A model generated the notes under the pieces. The model did no database searches and had not been told where the DNA came from. It saw only the letters and a program-made list of their open reading frames with translations. From Candidatus Flexifilum affinis (lineage in GTDB: Bacteria; Chloroflexota; Anaerolineae; Aggregatilineales; Phototrophicaceae), in the NCBI GenBank assembly GCA_016713325.1, contig JADJPJ010000039.1, positions 1-21,081 of the forward strand: 21,081 nt of DNA, in the 5' to 3' direction. How positions within the stretch are numbered: position 1 is the first letter of the stretch; the number at the start of each line of letters is the position of its first letter. This document shows positions 1 to 8,480 of this stretch, in pieces. Both the position numbers and the translations under genes were made by a program.

Positions 1-1062
1 CCATCGATTTCACCCTGTACCCCGCCCCATCCGTACTCCATGTTCGCGCCGGGTCAGATCTGCGATTTACGGAGAAAGTAGAGATCGGCGGGCGCAGGAC
101 GCGTCCGATCATCAAGGCATTGGTACACACTTTGAGTGGGTCGCCCCGCTGGCGTGAAGCATACCCTCTGGCGGCTTTCGGAAGTTTTCGCCAATACTCC
201 ACTTGCGCCTCAACGTCCGTCGCTAATCTCCGCGCCACATGCTGCGATCGCCCGGGGCGCTGCATCAAAGGAAAGTCCATGGCCTTGGCCGCACTTCGGG
301 CATCGGCGCGCCCCAGCGGATATCGTCGTGAGCGACATCCCCGGCGCGCCATTTGTCGGCTCACGCCAGCCTGCAGTCGGAGGGGCCGGCACTGGTATGC
401 TACAAACAGCCTTGGCTGGGCCACTGTCGTAAATGAAACGCTCGGTTTGGAGCGCGACTTCGAAGAGAGACATGAACTAGAAGGCTGCCGGGTTGCAGCT
501 CCTGGCGGTCGCTTTTACGGGAGAACCGAAGCATGCGGAACACTTCTGCGGCGAACTGGCGCCTATAGCCTGCCCTGTTTGACCTCCACCCCCAACGAGT
601 CCTACTATGCGCAGGGGCTCTACCGTCACCGCCAAAGATTTTCTGGTGCACGGGGCCCAAACTGGCCAGTGCCACAAAGAAGGCGAAATCGGAAGGGCTC
701 CCGCAGGAACAGCAAGGCGACCGGCGACATTGCCATGGGCACCAGGGGCGTTCATCGTCGATACCGGCGGCATCAAATCCACGGTGCCTACTATGGCAAG
801 ATGGCCGGCGATGGTCCGGAGATTGACGACACCACTGAAGGCTGCCGAAGTCGCCAGGCGCAACCCTAAGGCCGGGCCGTTTTGCGCTGCGATCCGTCGC
901 CGTCCCGACACCAAAATGAAACGAACTCCGCCGCATTTCAAATTCATGCCTAACGATGTAAACTCCGAATGAATGGGTGGCGGAACTGTAAAATTACCGC
1001 CTGCATTGGCGCAGATGAGTCCGCGTTTTTGCACCTGATCGTCACTCAGGTGGGGTGACTAC
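1..1062. other. Stretch with no recognisable gene
   Basis: I see no protein family here. Open frames exist on both strands (for example 120-869 and 607-972 on +, 477-1034 on -), but they overlap each other. Their translations are rich in Arg, Pro and Ser as expected for random high-GC sequence, and none has a convincing start with a ribosome binding site. The stretch may be an eroded gene or true intergenic DNA next to the broken MFS gene downstream. No tRNA or long repeat was noticed. Confidence 0.5.
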
Positions 1063-2342
1063 TTGAATCGGCAGCCGCATGTCGGCGCTGGCCCGAGCAT
1101 CTACCATCTTCGGCGAAACGGGGATGTCACGCCGCTGGCCCTGACGGCGCTGTTCCAGTCCCTGCCGAGCGTGCTGAAGGCGTTGGTGGCGGCAGTTGCT
1201 GGCCGACCGCCAACAACGCGCAAAGGTGATGATGCTGGCCGACGCCGGGCAGGCGTCAGCACCTCTTGCTGCTGATCAGCGCGCCACGCGGTTCCTCCCA
1301 GGTCTGGCATCTGTATGTCGTCGGCTTCGTCCAGAGCCTGTTCCGGAAGCATGTTTGATCGCCCGCGCTCACCGCCTCGGTGACGGTGTTGATCCCTGAC
1401 GGGCAGCGTGAGCGCGCCAACGCCATGTTGCGGCGTCGGACCGGTGGCGGGCATTATCGCGCAGACGCTCCACCGGCATGCTGTACGCGGCTATCGTTCC
1501 GAGGTCAGGTTGATCGCCCTCGACCCTGATCTCTCTTCCTGATCGCCGTCGGCGTGCTGTTCTTCGTGCACATTCCCCGTCCACCTGAAAGCGCCGAAGG
1601 CCGAGCGATGAAGGGATCGGTGCTGAAGGAGGCGCTGGGCGGTCTGCGCTTGTGTGGACGATGCGCCCGTTGTTCTGGATGATGCTGCAAATTTCGTTGG
1701 TCAACTTCACGGTCAGCGGGCGATGATCCTGGATCCGGCCTATATTCTGGCGCGGACGGGCAGCGAAGCGGCGCTGGGTGGCATCCTGGCCCGTGACAAG
1801 CATCAGCGCCATCGTCGGCGGGTGGCGATCAGCGCCTACAGGGGTGGGCAGATCGGGTGCGGATCATCCTGCTGGGCATCGTGTTGATCAGCATCACGAT
1901 GATCGGTTTTGGCGTCAGCCGCACGCCGCTGGCGCTTGGCGCACCTGTTTCTGATGATGGTGCCGTCGCGGCGGTCAACGCTACGGCTATGGGGCTGATG
2001 CAGGCGAAAGTCCCGCCGGACTTGCATGGGCGAGTGATGGCGGTGCTGACCCAGTTTTCGACGGTGCTGATCCCCCTGGCCTACCTCCTGGTCGGCCCGC
2101 TGGCCGACACGATCGTCGAGCCGGCGGTAGGTCAACCCGGGTGGGAGGTCTTCGCCCCGCTGGTCGGCGCCACGCCTGGCTCTGGTATGGGGCTGATCAT
2201 GGTCGCCGCCGGAGCGCTGCTGGTGATCACCACACTGGCGGTCTACGCCGTGCCCTACATCCGCAACGCCGAGCGGACCATCCCCGATTATGTCCCAGAA
2301 GGCTTGGCTGAGGCGGCCCGGACCTGCCGGTCGACGCGGTGA
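1063..2342 (+). pseudogene. MFS transporter, multiply frameshifted remnant
   Basis: Pieces of one major facilitator superfamily exporter can be read in order by switching frames. Near 1130-1180 is ALTALFQSLPSVL, typical of the TM2 region. Near 1200-1230 is LADRQQRAKVMMLADAG, matching the cytoplasmic LADR..R..VMM..D loop after TM2. TVLIPDGQRERANAM follows near 1385-1430, GPVAGIIAQTL near 1440, FLIAVGVLFFVHIPRPPESA near 1540-1590 and SEAALGGILA near 1760. An open frame at 1857-2342 holds the C-terminal membrane segments (IILLGIVLISITMIGFGV to ITTLAVYAVPYIRNAERTI) and the natural stop. At least five frame changes lie between the pieces, and the first membrane helix is not recognisable. The expected product would be an inner-membrane drug or small-molecule efflux pump; the substrate cannot be told. 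Calling the whole a pseudogene is inference, since uncorrected indel errors could contribute. Confidence 0.75.
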
Positions 2343-2550
2343 GCGCTCCGACGCCCGCCGGCCAGATGGCGACCCTATAGTTCATGGAGAAACGAATTCA
2401 GGTGCGTATGATTTTCGGTGGACGGCAAGAATGCCGGCCCTACGCTCGACATGAAGTGTGAGGTAGGGCCGCGATTTTTCGCGTGCCATGAGCACCAGGG
2501 TTAAAGGGTTGCACGAGGGCCGCCGAGGGCTAAATCGCCTCGGCTAGCAA
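2343..2550. repeat. REP-like palindromes downstream of the MFS gene
   Basis: The spacer holds two short palindromes of one family. One, reading on the minus strand at 2417-2443, has stem CGGCA around TTCT. The other, on plus at 2463-2487, begins GTAGGGCC and has stem CGCGA around TTTT. A third imperfect hairpin (GCCGAGG / CCTCGGC) sits near 2520-2545. The flanks GTAGGG and TCC/GCC are shared while the stem bases differ but stay complementary. No coding frame is supported here. The palindromes could also help terminate transcription of the MFS gene. Confidence 0.6.
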
Positions 2551-2726
2551 CCGACAAGCCACTGGAAGGGGCTTCCTATGCCTGCGTTCTTGGTCCCTTT
2601 GTGGACCGGTCTTTTCAGGTAGCCGGGTGTTTTAACACCCGGCGGACGACGCGACAATCGCTCTTCCGATGGCGTCGATCAGTCGCTATCTTGAGTGCCT
2701 ATGGGATGCGATTCTTCGCGTCCGCC
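2551..2726 (+). repeat. Composite dispersed repeat, copy A
   Basis: This 176-bp block matches, in reverse complement and with few mismatches or small gaps, the block at 10843-11020. Shared landmarks in order are CCGACAAGCC, TGCGTTCTTGGTCCCTTT, a 22-bp near-perfect palindrome with arms GCCGGGTGTT / AACACCCGGC near 2622-2643, CGGCGGACGACGCGACAATC, GCGTCGATCAGTCGCTA, and a terminal REP-like hairpin (GGGATGCGATTCTTCGCGTC). It contains no coding frame of its own. The 3' end reaches the tail of the decayed STAS-like gene. Confidence 0.85.
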
Positions 2727-3148
2727 TGCCTCAATCCGACGTGTATGTTTTCGGTATTCCTTTAGCGGCGCGCGGGGGGCGCCGTGCGTAGCGCACAGCT
2801 TGGGGAGTGAGTCGAACACGCGGTTTGATCCCGCCGAAGAGGGGGTGGCTGAGCCCCTGGGAGGCAAGCCGGATCAGACCGCTGCGGGTGACGGTGAGGA
2901 TCTCGATCACGTTCGGGTGATCGAGCAGGTGCTTCCCCGGGTGGCCAGATTGGCGCTGGAGATCATCTCATCCGGGCTGAGCGACGCCTCCAGCAGGTCG
3001 AACACCAGGAAGGCGCCGCCGACCTGGGCATCGAGCAATGTGCGGCTTGGTCCATGGCACGCGCGCTGTCGGTGGCCCTTGGATCCACGGCCCCAACGGT
3101 GATGAGAACAGTCGGCCCCCCTTCGAGTGCTCGAACAGAATACTCCAT
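2680..3148 (-). pseudogene. STAS/SpoIIAA-like protein, decayed paralogue (copy A)
   Basis: This is a frameshifted paralogue of the intact gene at 3477-3878. It starts MEYSVRALEGGPTVLITVGA (compare MNYSVQTLPDEPIVLVTVGA). It continues in other frames with GGAFLVFDLLEASLSPDEMI, then HPNVIEILTVTRSGLIRLA and SHPLFGGIKPRV, and a frame-changed RVFDSLPKL near the end. At least three frame changes are needed. The start keeps a Shine-Dalgarno GAGGA six bases before the ATG at 3146-3148, as in the intact copy. The tail is unlike the paralogue and runs into the composite repeat, so the 3' end may have been replaced by it. A small cytosolic regulatory fold is inferred only from the pattern of alternating hydrophobic strands. 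Confidence 0.7.
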
Positions 3149-3177
3149 GGGATTTCCTCAATGACTGAATGGTTGGT

Positions 3178-3213
3178 GGCGCGCGAGGCCCCTTTGGATA
3201 AGGGGTACGCGCC
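3178..3213. other. Two-tier hairpin in the leader of STAS copy A
   Basis: Outer arms GGCGCG (3178-3183) and CGCGCC (3208-3213) enclose inner arms CCCCTT (3189-3194) and AAGGGG (3200-3205). It lies about 30-65 bases upstream of the decayed gene's start. The intact paralogue has no equivalent, and its leader is about 100 bases shorter. It could be a leader RNA structure or an inserted palindrome. Confidence 0.45.
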
Positions 3214-3322
3214 GCGCGGGTGATGCGTTGGAGCGGTGGAAGATGTGGCCAGAAGAGTGCGGAGGTGCGGAGGGATGAAACCCGAGACGCGATGCGGACG
3301 TGTTGTTCTGGTGGTGTCCAAC

Positions 3323-3355
3323 CGGCGATCAACGACCTACCGATAGTGTAATAGG
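3323..3355 (-). promoter_or_regulatory. Conserved upstream block of STAS copy A
   Basis: This 33-bp block and the one at 3951-3983 have the same length and share both ends. On the minus strand they read CCTATTACA at one end and GTTGATCGCCG at the other, with a divergent middle. Both lie upstream of a STAS-like gene. Conservation of the ends with fixed spacing suggests a promoter or operator duplicated with the gene. I cannot assign -35 and -10 boxes with confidence. Confidence 0.35.
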
Positions 3356-3361
3356 ATTTCT

Positions 3362-3520
3362 ATGAATGAAGCGTTGAGACTTTTAAGACAACATCATCGC
3401 CGTCAATGGTTCTGGTCGAAAGGCGGCTTTGGGCTGGCCGCCATCATGCGGAAGCAGGATCACCCGGATCTGCCGGTCAGGACCGAACACCGCGCCGTAT
3501 GGTGGCCCGCGCGTAGGTGA
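3362..3520 (+). CDS. Possible small ORF, 52 aa, doubtful
   Basis: A short frame runs from ATG at 3362 to TGA at 3518-3520, beginning MNEALRLLRQHHRRQWFWSK and continuing GGFGLAAIM. The start loosely resembles Tat-type leaders such as those of DUF1501 proteins (basic RR, then a Gly-rich hydrophobic stretch), but no transport-length hydrophobic core follows. The 3' end overlaps the STAS copy B gene on the other strand. There is no clear ribosome binding site. It may be a fragment of an exported protein or chance. Confidence 0.2.
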   Translation: MNEALRLLRQHHRRQWFWSKGGFGLAAIMRKQDHPDLPVRTEHRAVWWPARR

Positions 3521-3878
3521 GCGCGCTGTCGAGCGACTCGAACACGCGCATTTTGTGTCCGCCGAAGAGGGGACTGCTCATGCGGTTTGCGGCGATCTTC
3601 ACCAGCGTTGTCCGCGTGACGATGAGGATCTCCATCACGTTCCGATGCTCGAACACCCGACTCTGCCGGGTGGCCATGGTGATGGCGGAGACCACGTCGT
3701 CCAGGCTGAAGGACACTTCCTCCAGGTTGTAGACCAGGAAAACGCCGCCGGGTTGGGCATCGAGGGTCTCCAGCGTTTCGACCATGGATTGCAGACTCTC
3801 GGCGCCGACCGAGTGCTCGGCGCCGACCGTCACGAGGACGATCGGTTCGTCGGGGAGTGTCTGTACGGAATAGTTCAT
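3477..3878 (-). CDS. STAS/SpoIIAA-like small protein (copy B)
   Basis: An intact 133-residue protein starting MNYSVQTLPDEP. It has a predicted alternating beta/alpha pattern: VLVTVGA strand, an amphipathic helix SLQSMVETLETLDA, the strand GGVFLVYNLEEV, a helix SLDDVVSAITMATR, then EILIVTRTT and a terminal MRVFESLDSALTYARA. This resembles SpoIIAA/STAS-type folds, and the end motif RVFxSLDxALxYAR is common in small Chloroflexota proteins of that kind; the family assignment is tentative. No signal peptide or membrane segment is seen, so it is probably cytosolic. The start is supported by GAGGA six bases upstream. It is one of two tandem paralogues; the other (2680-3148) is broken. The conserved block at 3951-3983 probably drives it. 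Partner and signal are unknown. Confidence 0.7.
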   Translation of the reverse strand: MNYSVQTLPDEPIVLVTVGAEHSVGAESLQSMVETLETLDAQPGGVFLVYNLEEVSFSLDDVVSAITMATRQSRVFEHRNVMEILIVTRTTLVKIAANRMSSPLFGGHKMRVFESLDSALTYARATIRRGVRS

Positions 3879-3950
3879 GAAGAGTCCTCAATGCCTGAGA
3901 CGATGGCGCGGGCGATGTGCTGGAACAACGTGGCCCTGGCGCGAATCACC

Positions 3951-3983
3951 CGGCGATCAACAATATGATGGTATTGTAATAGG
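3951..3983 (-). promoter_or_regulatory. Conserved upstream block of STAS copy B
   Basis: Same 33-bp arrangement as the block at 3323-3355: CCTATTACA at one end and GTTGATCGCCG at the other when read on the minus strand. It ends about 70 bases upstream of the intact STAS-like gene. A promoter or operator role is inferred from duplication with the gene. Confidence 0.35.
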
Positions 3984-4094
3984 GTATCCCCCGGTGAATC
4001 ATAAAGATTTTCAGGGCCGGCGCGCTGGAAAGCGCTGCCCCTCGCGCGTCCGATTGGAGATTCGGCCCCAGGGTGGGCAACCGTTCCCGCATCT

Positions 4095-4160
4095 CTACAT
4101 CTCGAAGATCTCCGCGACCGGCAGCGTGAACCCCGGCAGCACGTCGCCGCTTAGCAGCAT
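4095..4160 (-). pseudogene. Uma2-type endonuclease C-terminal remnant
   Basis: The 21-residue frame begins MLLSGDVLPGFTLPVAEI, followed by FEM and a stop. The core VLPGFTLPVAEIF matches the very C-terminus typical of Uma2 (DUF820) family putative nucleases, which usually end with VLPGFxLxVxxLF. The start ATG directly follows the TAA of the antitoxin-like gene. The remaining 150 or more residues of a normal Uma2 protein, including the nuclease core, are absent, so a deletion appears to have fused this tail to the antitoxin end. Assignment rests on one short motif. Confidence 0.5.
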
Positions 4161-4361
4161 TTACCCCTGCTGCGGCCGCTCCATAGGATCGTCGGCCAGG
4201 CTGCCGGCTGTCCGGTCGAAATAGCCCGGCGGCCAGCCTCGCTTCTCTTTGCGGTGTACGACGACCAGGACTTCGAGATCCGCATCCGTGACATCAAGCG
4301 GTACTTCCAGCTTGAGGATGCCATCATGCCCGACTCGCGTGTCGAGTTTGATCGTTTGCAT
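4161..4361 (-). CDS. Antitoxin-like small protein, probably truncated
   Basis: A 66-residue protein from MQTIKLDTRVGHDGILKLEV to DDPMERPQQG. The pattern of a beta-strand start VGHDGILKLEVPLDVTDADLEVLVVV followed by a linker and WPPGYFDRTAGSLADDP matches small antitoxin-type proteins common in Chloroflexota and cyanobacteria, which usually sit before a PIN-type toxin. Relatives normally continue a few residues past the final P-Q-G motif. Here a TAA cuts in and is followed at once by a Uma2 tail, so the junction looks like a deletion scar and no cognate toxin remains. The start at 4361 is chosen over the ATG at 4385 because GAGGTGG sits about six bases upstream of it. A -10-like TACAAT lies at 4391-4396. 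Confidence 0.6.
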   Translation of the reverse strand: MQTIKLDTRVGHDGILKLEVPLDVTDADLEVLVVVHRKEKRGWPPGYFDRTAGSLADDPMERPQQG

Positions 4362-4390
4362 TGCAGCCACCTCTCTTGACTTCAATGCCT

Positions 4391-4396
4391 ATTGTA
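4391..4396 (-). promoter_or_regulatory. Candidate -10 box for the antitoxin-like gene
   Basis: TACAAT on the minus strand, about 30 bases upstream of the start at 4361, in the 44-base gap after the membrane protein gene. No good -35 at proper spacing is seen. Confidence 0.3.
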
Positions 4397-4405
4397 CACA
4401 CTCCC

Positions 4406-5146
4406 TCACTTCCCCAACTGACGCTTGCGGCGCTTGTCGTGCTGCGCCTGCATCCGCCGCACGTAGGCCTCCCGGCCCAACTGCTCCGCCGCCTGCCGCT
4501 CGGTCAGATAGCGCTCCACGGACGGGTTGGGCCGCGTCTGCTGGCGCATGGCGGCTGACGCCTGCTGCTCGGCCTGATAACGCTCGGCCGGAGTCATGGG
4601 CGCGGGTGGGATGATCAGGTGCGATGCGGCGGGCGCCTGCCGCACCTCCGAGCCCGGATCGTACAGCACACCGGAGCCATAGATCGGGTTCAGGCCGGCG
4701 ACTATGTCGGTGCGTCTGCGCTGGGCGATGCGGGCGTCCAGCTCCTGCTGCTCGTAGGGGAAGGGATCGGGCGGGCGGTAGTCGCTCGGCGGCTGGGGGA
4801 TCTCACTGCTGCTGTCGAGGTCGAACCGGTCGCGCTGTGCTGCCGGGTAAGGGGGCGGAGGCACCGCGCCGCCAACAGCGCCACCGCGCCATTCGCGCAC
4901 CAGCACCTTGAGCGCCGCCCGCTGCTGGTCGTTGCGCAGCTCCAGCCGGCGCAGATGCACCAGCCCGGATGCGCCGCCGAAGCACAGCAGCGCCAGGGCC
5001 AGCGCCGCCAGCACATCCCCCACGAAGGCGATGAACAGCCCGTTGGCGGAAAGCCGGCTGATGGTATAGAAGTAGGTTTGCCCGACGACGCCGAAGCCGA
5101 TCAGCAGCAGGCCGGTCAGTCGCAGCAGCAGAATCCAGAACCTCAT
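4406..5146 (-). CDS. Two-TM membrane protein with long cytosolic tail
   Basis: A 246-residue protein with no family I recognise. Residues 3-27 (FWILLLRLTGLLLIGFGVVG onward) and 34-58 (NGLFIAFVGDVLAALALALL) form two hydrophobic segments. A basic stretch (HLRRLELRNDQQRAALKVLV) follows, then a Pro-rich low-complexity linker (residues about 95-185) and a Gln/Arg/Ala-rich, probably helical C-terminus ending KRRKRQLGK. The topology suggests a membrane hairpin with most of the protein in the cytosol, perhaps a scaffold or small sensor. The start is supported by GAGGTGA five bases before the ATG. It ends 44 bases before the antitoxin-like gene on the same strand. Function unknown. Confidence 0.75.
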   Translation of the reverse strand: MRFWILLLRLTGLLLIGFGVVGQTYFYTISRLSANGLFIAFVGDVLAALALALLCFGGASGLVHLRRLELRNDQQRAALKVLVREWRGGAVGGAVPPPPYPAAQRDRFDLDSSSEIPQPPSDYRPPDPFPYEQQELDARIAQRRRTDIVAGLNPIYGSGVLYDPGSEVRQAPAASHLIIPPAPMTPAERYQAEQQASAAMRQQTRPNPSVERYLTERQAAEQLGREAYVRRMQAQHDKRRKRQLGK

Positions 5147-5196
5147 GGGTCACCTCACAGAGCAGGCGGCGGCGAATCAGCCGTGACGCAGGATGG

Positions 5197-5262
5197 TTCA
5201 GTCTATTGTCCAAATGTCCGCTGAATGTGGCGCTTAACAGGGGAGAGGGGCAGAACCTCGCC
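5197..5262 (+). repeat. Possible dispersed element, copy 1
   Basis: The stretch GGTTCA...ATGTCCGCT..ATGTGGCGCT....AGGGGA resembles 9848-9893, where GGTTCA...ATGTCCGCT..TTGTGGCGCT....CGGGGA can be read in the same orientation. Near 5241-5262 it also has a small hairpin (GGGGC / GCCCC). It lies between divergent genes. Two copies in 21 kb suggest a repeat family but do not prove it. Confidence 0.4.
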
Positions 5263-5300
5263 CCCAACCTCCGGGTTCCAGCGCAGAGGACGGGGTGCGC

Positions 5301-5306
5301 TAGAAT
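5301..5306 (+). promoter_or_regulatory. Candidate -10 box for the CheB-CheR gene
   Basis: TAGAAT, about 70 bases upstream of the GTG start at 5377. A TTCCAG with 19-base spacing is a weak -35. Confidence 0.35.
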
Positions 5307-5376
5307 AGAGGCAGATCGGATCCGTCGGCCTGGCCGTCCAACCCCGATCCTGAATTTTCTCGGGGAGCCTCCAACT

Positions 5377-8284
5377 GTGGAAGCAAGCAACCATCACGAG
5401 CAAGGACACCCGACCTTCCCTATCGTTGCCCTCGGCGCATCGGCCGGTGGGTTGGAAGCGCTCAATGCGTTCTTTGAAGCACTGCCCCCAACAGCGGCGC
5501 GGCTTTTGTCGTGGTACAGCATCTTTCGCCGCACCAGGAGAGCATTCTGCACGAGCTGCTCCAGCGTCACACGTCGCTGCCCGTGGAGCGCATCGCCGAC
5601 AACACCGAAGTGCAGCCCAATCGGGTTTATGTCATTCCCGCTGGATATGAGTTGACGATTCGGAACAATCTTCTGCGCCTGGTAGACCGGACCGCGAGCG
5701 AGGGTTGGCCCGAGACGATCAACCGCTTCTTCCAGTCGCTGGCAGAGGATCGTGGCGAAAACGCAGCCGGCATCATTCTGTCTGGGGCGGGCTATGATGG
5801 CACCGAAGGGGCGCGGGCGATCAGGGACAAAGGCGGCGCGATCCTCGACCAGGACCTGGAGTCGGCTTCCCAGAGCAGTATGCCCTTCAGCATTATCGAT
5901 GCCGGCCTGGCGACCGCCGTGCTGTCGCCCGACCTGATGCCCGGCTATCTTCTGAAATACTTTCGCGTCGCCAGCGGTGACACCGCTGAGTTCGAGGATT
6001 TGACTGAGACGCTCACGGAAGAAGATGTCAAGCGGATCAGCCGGCAGCTTCGCCGGCTGACCGGCAGCGACTTCGCAGATTACAAATTGAGCACCATGCG
6101 CCGGCAGATCGCCCGTCGGATGAGCGCCGTTCAACTCAACGACGTCAATAGCTACCTTGCCCTGATGGATCAGCAGCCCAGCGAAGCGCACCAGTTGGTC
6201 AAGAGGCTGCTCATCCATGTGACCAGCTTCTTTCGCGATCCCGCATCGTTCGAGACCCTCAGGATCAACGGCTTGCTGCCCCTGCTGAAAACCCTCTCCA
6301 TTGACGATGTGTTTCGCGTCTGGGTGCCCGGCTGTGCCAGCGGCGAAGAAGCTGTGTCCATCGCTATTCTGATTCACGAATGTTTGCGTCAGCTCCGGCT
6401 GACGGAGATGGAAGTGCGCATCTTTGCCACCGACATGAACCGCGATCTGATTCAGCGGGCGCGCACCGGGATCTACCCGCTCGCCAGTGCCGATTCCCTC
6501 ACCGCTTCTCGGTTCAAGGATCACTTCATTTCGTCGGAGGACGGTTTCCAGGTGCGGGCGCATATCAGCCGTATGATCGTCTGGGCGGAGCACAATCTGG
6601 TGGAACACCCGCCCTTCTCCAATCTCTACCTGGTCAGTTGTCGCAACGTGCTGATTTACTATCAATCCAAGCTGCAAGAACGGATTCGGGCGCTTTTCCA
6701 ATTTGCGCTGCGTCCGGAAGGGCTTCTGTTTCTCGGCTCGTCCGAGGCGATACCGGAACCCTCAGATCTGTTCACTGTCGTCGACAGCCGGCACAAGATC
6801 TACCGGCGAATGCCCACCGTGAACAAGCCCTGGATGCGGCTGGATCAGCCGTTGTTTGCCAGACCCCCTGTATCTTCGGAGGACTCCATGTCCAGTTCCA
6901 AGGCGCCGCAGCGTGACAGCGATGACTATCGGTTGCAGGTCATCAAGGAGATCCTGCTGTCGCACTACAACGCCACCTGTGTGCTTGTGGACGAGCTCTA
7001 TCAGATCCGCTATGCCTATGGCGAGATCGATCGCTTTCTGCGACTTGTCTCCGGCGGAGATAGCCAGCGCAGCATATTGAGCATGGCGCGTCAGGGCCTG
7101 GACTCCGAACTCACCATCGCCCTGTACGAAGCCTTCGAAACCGACAACACCGTGGCTCGCCAAGGCATCTGGTTCGAGTCCAATGGTGAAGAACGCCTGA
7201 TCAATATCATCGTGAAGCCCGTCAATGATCCGATCATTGGCAACCGCTATCGACTGGTCATCTTCGAAGTCAGCACTGTTGCCGGGCGCGCAGATGATGA
7301 GACTGTGGATCGGGAGGGGAGTGAAGAATGGGCGGTGATCACTCGTCTGCGCGAAGAGCTTCAGCAGGCGCGCCAGGCCCTTCAAAGCTCCACACACGCG
7401 CTTCAGGCCAAGAGCGAAGAACTGACTTCCTCCATGGAAGAGATTGGTTCGGCCAACGAAGAGATACAGACGACGAACGAGGAACTGCGCACTTCCAAAG
7501 AAGAGCTGGAGTCGATGAATGAGGAGTTGAACACGCTCAATTCCCAGCTCACCAACCAGAACCATGAGCTGACCCACGCCAACAATGCCCTCTACAATTT
7601 CCTGCAGTCTACGGCTGTGGGCGTGATCTTTCTGGATCAGGACCTGGCGATTCGTGAATACACGCAGGCCGTCACGCAAATTTTCCGCCTGCGCAAGAGC
7701 GACATCGGACGCCCCCTGTCGGAGATCAAGTCTCAGCTTGTCTACGACGGGTTGATCGCCGATGCTGCCCGTGTGCTGGACACGCTGGAGAACAGCGATC
7801 ACGAAGTCTCCACAACTGATGGAGACTGGTACAAGGTGGATATTCGCCCCTACCGTACGATGAACAACATCGTGGATGGTCTGGTGCTCACCTTTTCCGA
7901 GATCACGCTGCAAAAACAGGCGCAGCACCAGGCCGAACAGACCTCCAGTTACGTCGAGATGTGATTGACACGGTGGACGATGCGCTCCTTGAGCTGGATG
8001 GCGATCTACGGGTGGTGGCGGCCAACGCCGCGTTCCTGAAGCGGTTTCAGGTGGAAGCGAGCGAGACGGCGGGTGTGCTGCTCTATGATTTGGGCAATGG
8101 TCAGTGGAATATTCCAGAGCTGCGACATCTGCTGACGGAGATCATCCCGCAGCATGCGCTCGTGACTGATTACACGGTGACGCATGATTTTCCGCAGCTT
8201 GGCCGGCGCACCCTGCACCTGAACGCGCGACAGGTCAAGGAAGCGAACCGTATTCTGCTGGCCATCACCGACATGTCTGATTAG
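5377..8284 (+). CDS. CheB-CheR-PAS fusion protein (two frameshifts)
   Basis: A chemotaxis-type methylesterase/methyltransferase fusion of about 969 residues once two one-base deletions are repaired. CheB methylesterase comes first: FPIVALGASAGGLEAL (active Ser), VVVQHLSPHQ (His) and ILSGAGYDGTEGARAI (Asp). The CheR N-terminal helical domain (RQIARRMSAV) follows, then the SAM-binding methyltransferase (VWVPGCASGEEAVSIAI, IFATDMNRDLI, SCRNVLIYY). After this come a PAS-like region, a Glu-rich coiled coil (about residues 655-740, EELTSSMEEIGSANEEIQTT) and one or two C-terminal PAS domains. The GTG start follows GGGGAG by ten bases. Frame changes lie near 5495 (PTAGAAF expected, a GGG read as GG) and near 7955 (YVEDVID expected, GG read as G). 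Both are homopolymer losses, so the gene may be intact in the organism. Relatives modify glutamates on sensory partners and often act with PAS kinases such as its convergent neighbour. No receptor gene is in view. Confidence 0.9.
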
Positions 8285-8480
8285 GGTCTGTCTACAAACT
8301 CAGTGAATCACGAAAGTCCGTCCCCACCCCTAAATCCCCTTCCCATTACATGAACCATTACATGAAGAGGGGACTTTCCAGACCTGTTTTGCACCCCCTC
8401 TCCAGGGAGTGGAGAGGGGGCCGGGGGGTGAGGATAGACCACGCTCTGGTATGTCGCAGCCCCTGATGCCCTCAGCCGGT
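8285..8480. terminator. Convergent intergenic hairpins and repeat
   Basis: Between two converging genes lie a nested inverted repeat GAAAGTCC (8312-8319) / GGACTTTC (8371-8378) and a 12-bp exact tandem repeat CCATTACATGAA at 8343-8354 and 8355-8366. A perfect 10-bp stem CCCCCTCTCC (8394-8403) / GGAGAGGGGG (8411-8420) follows. The last is a strong candidate for bidirectional transcription termination, though no U tract follows. The overall composition looks like a dispersed non-coding repeat. Confidence 0.55.

Noticed and set aside
477..1034. 185-residue minus-strand frame at the left end
   Set aside because: Competes with overlapping frames on both strands, has no ribosome binding site and shows no family motif.
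5394..6701. 435-residue open frame on the minus strand
   Set aside because: Lies antisense to the CheB-CheR coding frame, which has all catalytic motifs; it is a shadow of high-GC codon use.
6762..7928. 388-residue open frame on the minus strand
   Set aside because: Antisense to the PAS and coiled-coil part of the same gene; its repeated Leu/Val pattern mirrors the Glu-rich coiled coil.
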